A DNA stretch of 64,000 nt. It comes from Mansonella perstans (Eukaryota; Nematoda; Chromadorea; Rhabditida; Onchocercidae). Below, in pieces: positions 50,147-63,000 of the stretch. The translations under genes were made by a program, and so were the position numbers. The DNA lies in the NCBI GenBank assembly GCA_037074765.1, contig JBAMDO010000024.1:62001-126000 (forward strand), written 5' to 3'. Position 1 is the stretch's first letter; each line of letters starts with the position of its first letter. Below the pieces are notes generated by a model. That model worked only from the letters and a program-made list of their open reading frames with translations, was not told where the DNA came from and did no database searches.

Positions 50147-53100
50147 ATGCTGCCAATATCAACAATTCAAGTAGCAAGTGGTAGTCATGAAAGTGACGAT
50201 TATCGACGTAATGTTGAATATCCGCGTTATTGTGATTTATGCATTGGAGATGTGAGGAAACTTTCGAATCGTTTCGAATTTGCTCAACATCTACGAGCTA
50301 TGCATTGTACCAAGGAAGGTGGATCGTTCATATGTCGGTATATATTCTTATTTTTATCTTTTACACTCGTCAATATCCACTCATTCAATCTCATGGATTG
50401 AGTGATATCTCTGTGATACAACAAAATATGGTCATGCGAAGAGAAGCTTGAAATTAAAGCTATTCAATCATTTCATTTAATCTCATCATTTTAAGGTTAG
50501 CTGAACTGTTTGATTTCGGTTATTGTTTCCTTTTTTTTGATAGATTGGCCAAATCATAAGATAATTGGTATGCTTTTTTAGTTATGGACCAAATGGAGTT
50601 TGTCAAACATTACCTTTGGAAGGTGTTTCTGATCACGATTATGAGGATCATATTCGGAAATGTCATGCCAATCTTGGTAAACGATTTCATTATTTTTGTC
50701 TTCAAATCTTTAAATTATTTTTTAAAAATTGTTTTTTTTTTTTTTGAAATTAACTTATACCTTAACACCTTAACAATAATGCTGTGGTTTATTATTCGGT
50801 TAAGGAATAATATATTTGAAGTCGTTTGTTTAATTATATATGTTTTCAAGATAATTAGGCAACGTACTGTCTTTCCGGTTATTATAGAATCTTTACCGTT
50901 TAACTTGATTGCAGACAGCAAAGGAATAAGCATTAACAAAAATTGTGAAAGTCCTGCATAATTTATTACATTAACAGCATGTTTTTAATTTATGTTTCAT
51001 TTTTAGTTTTTGATAAACGGCCAATTATGGATAAGACGGAAGGGAAAAAAAAGCATCCTTCCTTGAATCCAGTATTCACCGTTCAAAGGTTTGTCATGAT
51101 ATGGTATAAATCATTTAGAAATACTTGAAAAAAAACCCACAGAGCAGCTTGGAAAAAGAATTTTTTTTTAAATGTGTGATTGATAGTTAATACGAATTTT
51201 TCATTAGGAATAATAAATAATTAAGAATTGGAAAGCAAATGTGATAAATGTACTAACAGAAGGTGAGATAGATGGAAAATAGTACATAATTATAAGCTGA
51301 GATGAGTTGAAACAAACAGATCATTGCTAAGGATTTCTTTCACTGTTCAAGAACTTAATGATACACTAAAAATTTAAACATGAATATAAGAGAAAAAATT
51401 TTTACCTACTCTATAACGATTTTTTCTAAATATATTTATCTTTTTTATATTCTGGGAAAACTTTGTTGAAAGATGAGTATTACCAAAATTTCCAAGCTAG
51501 CTTAAGTATTTGTTGATGTGAAAGTTACTATAATTGGAGCAAGAAATATCTCGAAAAATTGAATTTATTCCGCATCCTGCATTTATGGGTCTCTAAAATC
51601 AGATAGACTAAACTGCAACTAAATTAAAATGATATTGAATTAAATAATTTGACAACATTTGCTATATAGTCAACATCTTTCAAGACTATCTTATTGACAA
51701 AAATTCTGACATTTCATCTATTTAAATGAATTATAAATATCTAGTTTAAATAAAAATACGATTAAAAAAAACAGAAATAAGTTACAATTAATTAACAAAT
51801 TATGATTGACTCATTTATGTTTTGGGACTTTTTTTTCTCCAAGGGTATTTCTAGACTTTCAGAATTTTTTTTCCCGCAGCACTTAATAAATTCTTCGGTA
51901 GAGGAAGTTGAAGTATCGCTCCAGCTCAGGTTTTTCATCCGTGAAGGTTTCATTTTGATTGTTTCGATTAAAAAGGTGTATAAATAAGTGCTACCCTAAA
52001 TAAGATTTTAAAGAACTTATTGTATAATATTTCAAAATTTTGAATTAAATTTAATAAACACCAGATATTCCATGTATTTACCTTTATTAAACTAAGTATT
52101 GAGAGTCCAAGCCATGCACCCATGCTTCCACCAAGTGCTGCTAGAAATGTTGGCATTGACCATACCCAGTATTGAGTCTGGGTGAGATATTCAAATGAAC
52201 CCCAGTTTAAATCAATTGCCGTAAGGTCTGAAAGTAGATGGTGGCAAAGTAGATGTGATTTCTAAATTTATCACTTTTAAAAAATTTATCTCGATTTTTA
52301 CTTCTTTTCTTTGCTAGTTGCATAGAATCTGTTTTAATTTTTCATTGGAAGTCCTTCTTCTTGTTAATTTTTTTATTAAGTTTTATTTATTGCTTTATCA
52401 AAACTTTATTAAGTGCAAAACGTACCACGACGAAACATTTTACCGCATTGTACATGATTTACTTCATAGATAATTTGATCACAAGAACGATAACATGTTC
52501 GGATGCATTGTTGATCAGTATATGTAATATTGTTAATACTGAAAATATTTTAATGAAATTGTCAAAGTCTCTGCTGCACTATTTCCCTTTACTTACTTTT
52601 TCTTTCATATTAAGGTTAAGAATAGTAAGAATATATATTTTTTACTTAAACTTATAAAAGTCATTTGTCTTTTCGCGATTGACTAGTATTTAAAAATTAT
52701 TTTGTTTTATTTTAAAACTATCGGTAATACGAAAAGCGAATTCAAGGTAATAAATTAATATCTCATGGATTATCAGAGTGAAGATGTCATCATTAAATAT
52801 ACTTAAATTTTTCACTTTAATTCTTGTGAATCTTCCTTATTTAAGTGACATTTTTGAAAATACTCACTCAACTTCGCATTTTTCATAATCACAAGTCGGG
52901 AATTCGTTGTATTCATCTTCATTCCTTACAAGATAACTTAAAGTGAATGGTGTACATTTACACATATCCTGAAAAATGACGATTTTATTTTATCATCATG
53001 ATTCCTCTTCGATATACTGAGAACAACAAGTAAATACATTACTAGCAGTGATGACACTACTGCTTGACACATTTTGTGGTGAGAAGTTGATTTATTAACT

Positions 53101-53964
53101 GAAATCGATTTTGAGCAATGATAGATTAATGGAACATTATTTTTAGTTAAAAAAAAGTTAAAGTGTAGACTTTTTTGTATCTAATTGCTATTTTGAGAAT
53201 TGAGATCTACCCTAATCATTTCCATGCGACATCTTGAGCGACAATCGAATTCACTTTCTCTTAGTTTCATACCATTACGACATGCCGTACCACTATCATC
53301 ATTTTCAATCATGGCATATTTTGCGCGTACTTCAACTGTCACTTCATGTCGTATACCAAGGCATAGCTTAAAATCACTTTTGCATCCAGTTAATTTACCA
53401 AATTAATTAATAGACGAACAAGTATTAATTTGATTAATTGATTAATACAGTAAAAATTACGTAGTGTGAAATGATGATAGAATAAGTTTTTCAATTTATA
53501 AGAATATTTGAAGCTTCTTACATCATTGTTAAATCCATCTCGTGCACGACCTTGACCTTCCGTAAATCGTAGCATTGAGCTGGGTCGTCCATGAAAGTCA
53601 ACAGACATGCAAGGAATATTACCATCTTCCAGATTATTAACATTATGTGATAGTATCATCGTGAAAAATTTTCCCTAAGATATTAATTTTAATTTTAACT
53701 GAAATTTTGTATCAAAAACTCATTTCAAAATTTAAAAAATTTTTCTAATTTCTTGGATAATTTTTTGATACTTCCATTATTATTGCTTACACTATGATCG
53801 TTATAACTACGGCATTATGGCAATATTTCACATTATAAATTTTATCCAGTTGTAATTTTTATATTATTATTATGATTATTATTAATTATTATCTTACTAC
53901 TACTAATTACCATTTGTTTTTGTCAGTTATTATTATTTATTATTATTATCATTTATTATTGTCA

Positions 53965-54016
<52 letters not shown>

Positions 54017-57000
54017 ATTATTATTATTTATTATTATTATTATTAGTGTTTATACAATAATAATAATATTAATAATAATACTAATAATAATAATTATTAT
54101 TATTGTCGATTAATATCACTATTATTAATAAGTTTACACTTTATTATGAGATTCATCAAAATATTTGAATGAAAAATGATGAAAGTTCAGAGTTTTGACA
54201 CTGTTCCTTATCCTCATCCTCAGTAGTATTTTTATTACATTATCGTTTTATTATTATTAGTTGAAATGAATGAAAATAGAAGAAAGGAAAAATTCCAAGC
54301 TCATACCTGATCTTTTATTTCGAAATAATTGTCAGCATCAAACCATGGTTGAAAACAAAATTGCATTGTTGAAATCCAGGAAGTTCGAAATTTAGTTGTA
54401 ATTTTGAGGCTTTCATCAAATGTTGTTCGTTGAAATTGTCGTAGTGAGCACCTGATAGTTTCTAAGCCAACTTTTTGCGTGAATTCTTCGAATGTTACAC
54501 TACGCTGTTTAATTTCATTTAACCAAATCTTAAAATAGTTTGATGTTTTTTCATAATCATTTTATTAAACCATTTAAAAAACTGTTTCTAAGGTGTAAAA
54601 TTTATAGTTATTAATTTTTGAAATTTAAAGAAAAAAAGCAATCAAATTAAAACAAATTATATTATTTACACTTTTAGATGTTCTAAATTTAACACAGCCT
54701 TCATATATCAATTTTTCGTGTATTTCATCTCGAACCTTAATCATTGCTCGTTTAGTTTGAAATTTTGGATTAGTACGAAAAGAATTAATAGATCGAATAG
54801 CTCCTTGTACTGTTGTTTCTCGTTCCATATTATTCAATGTTGCAACTACCGTATATGCTTCAACAATTAATCGATAGTTCCATCTTTCATTTAGAAATAT
54901 CTCTCGAGAATTCAGTTTTTTCAATTCTGCCTAAGAGAATAACTAAATGCCATTGATAAATTTATAAGTTTAGTTTTTGAAGTTTTTGATGGATGAGAAT
55001 TATTTTTCATAGTTCATTATTGGGAATGAAATTATCAATTGATGGTGATAAGTTCGTTAGTTTTTAAATTTTTCAAAAATTCAAATTGAAATTTTATAAA
55101 AATGGAATGCGATTTGAAAAAAAAAATAAAAAACATTTTCGTAAATTGCTTTAAATTTTAGTAATATTATTTTAAATTTAAGTAATATCTTTTAAATTTA
55201 ATTCTTTTTAAAATTATTTAATTTCTTGTTTTTTTTTTTTTGCAATTTTACTCTTTTTTATTCAACTTAAAATATTTTTTCTAATCTTTTTTTTGTAACA
55301 ATTTACTTACTTACCTTTACAATACTATCCCATTCATTAGTTAATAATGATTTATTGAATGGAAGATTACTCCATGCTTGTTCTCTTGACATACAAAATG
55401 TAATATTTGGCATATCCATTGATTTATTAAATATTATATTCATATTTGATTGCTTGGGATTTCCCATATACTCTATTACCTATAAATAATTTCAATTGTA
55501 ATTTCAAATTTTCCTTTCTTACAAATTTTTACAAATCATTGAATAGCTCTAATTTCCTCCTTCTCCTCCTACTCTTCCTCCTCCTACCCTTTCTCCTACT
55601 CCTCCTCCTTCTCCTCCTCCTACTCCTCTCCTTCTTCTCCTCCTAGTCCTCCTCATCCTACTCTTCTTCCTTTTCCTCCTCTTCCTTCCTCTCCTCATCC
55701 TATTCCTCATCTTCCTTCTCCAAATTTTTCATATTTAAAATTATTATGAGCTATAATTCAGGTGGTTGTTCTATTAATGAACTAATTTTTGCAAAAAGAA
55801 GAATAGTTGATTATTAATATTTCGCGATTAAATATTTGAATTTTTCCAGAAAAAATTTTGAATTAATATTTTTAAAAATTTAAATATTTTAGATTACTAA
55901 TATCTAAATTTGCCTGGCAAATATTTTGTTTGAAAAGTTTTTGCATGAAAATAGGATAGATTTCATTAGTTTGCTGATTAATTACGAATATAATTCATTA
56001 ATTAATTTGATAATACCAGTAAAGTGATATCTCGAATAGTCATTGCAGCTAGAAATGTAATAATAAACCAAAGGCTCCATTTTCGCATTCGTTCACCCAG
56101 AAAGCATTTTTTCCAATTGATCATTCGTTTATTTATTGCTTTTTCATCTTTTGAACTGTCAAAAGAATGAAAAAAGAAAATTGAATTACAGTGATAAATT
56201 AATTACAAAAGAAATTAATTTCTATGGTAAGCTTATCATAATAATATATTAATATGGATTAATTAATTTATTAGATATTTTTCTTATACCCTCATTTTGC
56301 GATTAATTAAACTTACGCCTGATTTTTTATCTTATGTCGTAGTTCATTGTAAACACGTCGTAGCAATTCGATATCAGATAAATGCCCATTCTCTTTTTTA
56401 TCTTTATCCTCATAATTATCATCATTATCATCATCATCATCATCCTCGTCATCACTGTTATTATTATTATCGCTTAAAATTGATCGGATGGAAATTGTTG
56501 GAATTTGTTGATTTAAAAAATAAAAATTGAAACAAATTTTTTTCCATCGATTTTCACGTTGAATACATTTTAGTGAAGAATTTAATTGTACATCAACTGT
56601 TAATTGAGATATTGGAGTTGTTTGAGTTTGTACGGTTTTTGTTTCCTTCAACAGAAAATGATGATGTTGTTGTTGCTGATAGCAATGGATAAAAAATTGT
56701 GAGAAATCCATGTTTACATTTGAATTTCCATTATCTAAAGAACAAGTAAGTGTTGATGTCGGTGAAGTAGAATGACTGTTGTTATTGGGCAATGGCAAAA
56801 ATGGAAGGTTTGATGAGTTAGTATTCATCTTGATTATTTTATTTTGTGAATTATTGACAGTAATAGCTGTAGTAGTAGTGGTAACAGTAGTAGTAGTAGT
56901 AGTAGTAGTACTAGTAGTAATAGTAGTAGTAGTATCATAGATATATTGTTTGGTATTTATTTCCATTTTGATATGATCCTGATTAACATTATCCTGAAAT

Positions 57001-60000
57001 AATTTGAGAATTTAAATTTGAAATAATTATATTTGAAAAATTCGAAGGTTTTTTTTTTAAATTTTTGACTTAAAAAAGTTTAGCTTATATACATGTAAAA
57101 TATCAGTGTTTGAAAAGTAAACAGTTTATTCGAGATCAAAAATTTTAACTTAGGTGTTTTTTTTTTCTGTCAGGAATTTTGATTAGTATATTCTTATTAA
57201 TTCTCTGAGCTTTTTACTTGAAAGTTTAAAGATTTAATGAGATTATAAAATTTGACCATGTAAAAATTTGGTAAGAAAAAGTGAGAGAGTGAGGGAGAGA
57301 GAAAGTTAGAAAATAATGAAAGAAAATAAAGAATATTGTTTAGTAGTTAAGATGGATGTCTAATTATACTAATTATAATAATTAAGAAATTTTAAATGTT
57401 AGCTTCAAATTTTTACCATTTTTGATATGGAATTTGAAATAAGAGTAATTTTTCTAAAAATGTTGCAATAAATTCATTGGAATATTAATGATATTGTTGA
57501 TTGGAAAAAAATTGTGATAAAATGCATTTGCATTATTACTTAATTTTTCTCATTAAAAATTAATTTAATTAAAAAAATCTAATGATAATTATGATGATTT
57601 TTTAACGGGACTTTTTAATATATAAATAATATAGTAGTGAATCAGAAAAAATAAATGATTAGCAAATTGATGAAGAGGAAAAAAAATTAATTAGCAGAAA
57701 TATGAGGCAAAAAAGAAAAATTTTTGAATTTATATTTAACTTTCTTTTATTAGAAGATTTACAGTGGATGATAAAGTGATGCAAAACAACAATGATCATA
57801 AGAAATATAAATAAACTTTTCTAGGTGAAATAAATGGTATACGAGACGTTTTGCAAACGAAGTATAAATATATATAAAGTATAGAATAGTGAGAAATTTT
57901 GATTTTTTTTTTTGAAAACTTTTGGATTTTTTCTCGAATCTCTGGGAAACTTCTGGAATAGTAAATTTTGGTATGCCATTATTGCTGTTTTCTTAATTTT
58001 CGAAAACCATTCCGCATTATCCCTCTCTCACCGCCAGCACAAATAAAACTGCTGTAGCAGATAGTAGTAGTAGTAGTGGTAGATAGTAATAGTAATAGAA
58101 ATGTTGGTGACAGGTGATAATTGAATCATTAATTAATTAGAAGTGAATTTTTTTTTAAATCTAATATCAGATTAGAGAATGTTAAAAAAAAAAGAAACCG
58201 TGAAAATTGCAAATAAATGTTTTTGCCCTTTATCACTGTCATTGTTACTGTCACTGTCACCTGAACCATCTCAAGTATTCCGATAATTTGATGATAGAAT
58301 TTAAATGAATAGGCAACAGTTTTATTCAGTAATTTTAACATTAAAAAAAAAATTATAAAATATATGAAAATTTTGAAAGGAATTTTCAGTAGCATTTTAT
58401 TGGCAACAGTGGTATGAAATTTTTTTCGAAATAAAAAGTGAGAAAAAATTGAAAAGATCGATTGAATGAATAGATGTGTGTGTGCAATTGAACTGATACT
58501 AAACAATGAAACAAGTGATACTTTTTTTTAAGTTTTTTGCATTTCTTTTTTATTTGATTATATTGCATATTTACAGTTTTATTTTTGTTTAATTGATTTT
58601 TTTTCGAATAAATTTAATTTTGGATTAATTGAATTGATAATAAAATTTAAACAATTTACTTTAAGTTGTAAAATAATTTACCGCGCTATGCTAGGCTATT
58701 CGTTACAATTTATCGGCAAGTAATTATATTTATCGGTAAGTAATTATATTTGTCGGTAATTAATGTATGTATCAGTAAGTAATTTTGTTTATCAGTAAGT
58801 GATTACATTTATCAGTAAGTAATTATATTTATCGATATTGGTTATATCTATCTGTAAATAATTGCTATTTGTTTAGAAAATTACAAAAAACAAATTTATC
58901 TGTAAGTAATTGCTATCTATCGAGAAAATTACAAAAAGTAAATTTACCGGTAAGTAATTGCTATTTATTGAGAAAATTTAAAAAAATTTAACTATAATAT
59001 GTACTTTATCATTTGTAATTTTGCAAGCTTTTCAACAGAAATTTACATATTAATAAGTAGTTATAAGTACTTAAGTTATATATCATGTATAGTAAAAAAA
59101 AAAACAAAAAATTTGAAATAGTATAATGAAGAAGGAGAACGGCAAAGCTTATACATATATATGTTGTCAGAAATGACAAATGAAGGAGAAAATTATTTCT
59201 AAAAATGATTTAAACAATTAAAACAAAACATCTGTTTGGGTGTTTTTTTCTTTTAAATTATTCTTTCGTATGTATGTGAAATTACATTTCATTATTGGAA
59301 GCATTTTTTTTAATGTCAAAATGGTAATTTATCATTATTTTTTAAATACAAAACCACATGAAAATTTAACACATTCTTTCCTTCTAACCAAATTATTCAG
59401 AAAAAGAAGGAAGGAATATATTCTGTTCAGGAAGGAAGGAATATTATTCTTTTTTTTCTTTTCAAATACGAGATTTAGTTTTATTTTTAATATAAGTTTA
59501 AATTTCCTTTCATATATTCAAAAAAAGTTTTTTTTTTTTTTTTTTTTTTTGTTACGAAATAGGAATGTATGAACGATTTTTTTTGTTTGAGAAATAAAAT
59601 GGAAATTCATCATTACTACAAGTTAGTTTTATATTTCCTGCAATCTTGGTTTTTTTTTTTTTTTTTAAATTTTAGTTTAAATATTCATTTGATTAGCTCT
59701 AAATAACAGTGTGTGTTAAGGCAATGTTTATTTTTGCTAGTGTGAAATAATTCTTAATGTGGAAAAAAATATTCATCTTTTTTTTTAAATTAATAAATGA
59801 AAAAGAAAAAAGTGAATAGTTTGTAGTAAAAAATTACCAATTAAAAGACAATAGCAAATTTTGTGAGACGGTTACAGTATCATCAAGTAATTCTGTTCAA
59901 AATATTAATAAATAATTTGCTAATAATTGAATGTGTTAATTAATGGAATTAGCATATTTAAGATATAATAATATTGATAAGTAATTTGGTAATAATTTTA

Positions 60001-63000
60001 TATGTTAATTAATTGAATAATATCTTTAGCCAGTTAGTGTTGTGTATATGATTACGGAAAAATGACATCTTTATAGCAAAGATGACATGTTAGTAAGAAA
60101 TAAGAATTTCTTTAAAAAAGAAAAAAAAATCTTGTCAATTTAATATAAAATATATATTCATTTGAAAAAAAGCTAGTAATATTTTATCTAATGTATATTT
60201 TCAGTTTCACTCAAAATCTCTCATCAGTACTTTTGGATCCGAAATGTTCTCGAACAGAAGTACAAAACTTTTTTACCAGACATTGGGGTGATTCATTTGT
60301 GCCAAAAAATCATATATCGCCTGCAATATCATTACCAGCTATATCACGAGATCATTTTCAAAAATATCTTAAAACTACTGCAAAGGTATGTTATTGTTCT
60401 TACTGCTAAGGTATGTTGTTTTTTCTACTGCTAAGGTATGTTATTATTTTGTTATACAGATGTTTTCTTTTTACTACACTCCTTTTTTTAAATGAAACTT
60501 TACGTTTTCAAGTTTTCACGTTTTTTTCAGAAATACCGTCATTGTTTGAGAGCGAAATATGAACTTCGACGTACGTTAGCACGACATGAAGAGGATAGAC
60601 GTATTGATGTTGATGATGTACCAGTGGTTTGTGATTTTATTTTGTGTTTTTAATATTTTTAAATACTTACTATTAAATGATCTTTTTGGTTCCTCTTGTT
60701 GCAACATTAATACTAACTTCATTTCTGTTATATCTTTCACGCATTTGATATAAATTTCCGAAATGTTATGGATATTATTAAATTGGATTATGTAAAATGA
60801 AATGAAATTATTATTAGGATAATTTTTTGCTTTATCGAAATGATTTTGAAGATTCTTTTGGATCCGCATTTTTCACTGGCTGATTTGTCTTCCTTTGAAG
60901 CAATTTTTTTGGAGCCTGTGCCTGGTGAAGTTGATCATTTGCAAGTGAATGGTAAATCATATACAACATTTTTGGCACAACAATCCTCTGCTGATTGTGG
61001 TACATCACCTACACCAAGTATCTCGGAAGATTCGAAATCGTTACAGGTTATATATAGAGAGATAAAATTAATTTAAAATTAACCATAATTATTATATCTG
61101 TTATTTTTTCTTTCTTTTTTTTAGTTTCCATTTTTACATATTTTAATCCAACCTTCATTTTATGATAAAATTTAAATTCTTTAAAATATTTTTTAAAATT
61201 TAAGCAATTTTTTCAGATGCATGAATCATACGCAGCAACAAATGGCCGTTATTTTAGGCCATATGATATGCTACAGCAGTGCCTTGAGTTTTATCACGAT
61301 TTAGTTGATGCAAGATTGAACAATCAATTAGCATTAAAATCTAATGCATTTTGGAAAACTGTTAAATCATGTGGAAGTTTAAATGGTGAATTGTTAGATG
61401 CTATGGAAAAGGTTGCAGTAGTAAGGTTAGATTATTAATTTAATGATAGATAAAAGTAAAATAATAATTTCAGTCAGCTGTTTTTTTATTTTTTCATTGG
61501 TTTTTTTTTTATTTTTTACTTTTTTTTGTTGAAATTTATTTTATTGAATCTTTTAAATGGTTTCATTTACTTTGTGATAATGTAGTAGTATTTTCCTTGC
61601 TACATATATTTTTACAATTGATAATCTTTTCTTCTGTTTCTGTAGTACTGTATCCGTATATAAGAAATGCAGTCTTAAGTAATTTTCATTTATATAATTA
61701 TCAAATTAAAATCATCATGGACAAATTGCTGTAATTCACAATCGTTAATTACAATTAGCGTAACTTTTCAGGAAAAATTTGAAACAAGTAGATGAAAAAT
61801 TGTATCATCGAATGGCAAATATTGTAAGTATGTATAAAAAACGACAACAGAAGAAGAAAATACTGCAGAAATTGCGAGTTAGTTTTTTTTTTTTTCTCCC
61901 TGAATTGTATTTCTTTTTTGAATAGATGAAAATTTACAAAAATTATAATTAATATTGACTGCACAACTGTATTATCGTGTTATTCTATATGAGAGTGTTT
62001 TACTGTTATCGTATCATTCTATGTTATCATATTATTCTCCATCATTTTGTGTTATATTATTTTTGCTGTTCTGTTGTGTTATCATATTATTCTACATGAG
62101 GCTGTACTACTGTATTATCATATTATTTAGTAGAGAATTATATGTTGTGTATTAATTCTATCGTTTTGTGTTATCATATTATTCTCCATCCTATTCTACT
62201 GTGTTATCGTATTATTACTTCATTATTTTAAAACTTTGGAAGTGGAGATGAGAGAATGAATAAGTTAACTTTACTCGCACCTTTTGATCCGAATTTTATG
62301 TTTTATTGATTATGAAAAATACTCCTATAATTGATTATGTAATCTGAAAAAACTTAAGAATATTTATTTCTTTTCATTGATTGAATTAGTTTTGAAAATT
62401 TATTCAGTTATTTGATGGATGGCACCATATGCTTCTTTCGAATAGTCTTCGAATACCGATGTCTAATTACCTGACTGTTGTTTAAATCATTTATCGATTT
62501 CTTATGATTTTTGCAAAATAGAAATAATGAATAGATTTACTAACTGATTTGGTTTATTCTAAGAAATGATTTGAAATTTACAATTCAAATGTTCCTGATA
62601 TTCTTTTTGAATGAAATAATTAGTGTTCCTGATATTCTTTTTGAATGAAGTGTTCCTGATATTCTTTTTGAATGAAATAATTAAGAACTGATGCAAAAAT
62701 TTTCAAGTTTCTTTTTTATGTTTTAAAAAACAGTAAACTTAATGTATTATGATGATATTACAGGATATGGCATGCCTGCGAGATGCTCAAGTAACTGTTC
62801 AAATACTTTTAAATCAAAATGACTATCCGAAAGCATTAGAATGTATCGAAACAGCGCAAGATGTTTTAAACAACGAACTACGAGGTGTTAAATGTTTCAG
62901 GTATGCTTACGAGATGTTACATGCTTTAGGTGTATTTATGAGGTGTTACGTGGTTCAGGTATATTTAAGAAGTGTTCCATGCTTTAGATGTGTGTGTATG

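Larger units (their letters stand above)
56967..60204. other. Upstream DNA of the DEG/ENaC gene, still within vps-54 intron 3
   Basis: AT-rich, with no further exon supported on either strand. It includes a TAG microsatellite (58057-58095), the tandem arrays at 58708-58985, and T homopolymers (59530-59550, 59650-59666). It must hold the promoter of the nested gene, but I recognise no element. Confidence 0.6.

Noticed and set aside
50715..50961. ORFs on both strands in vps-54 intron 2
   Set aside because: They lie within an intron with good donor and acceptor sites, and the conserved zinc-binding and VPS54 frames use the flanking exons.
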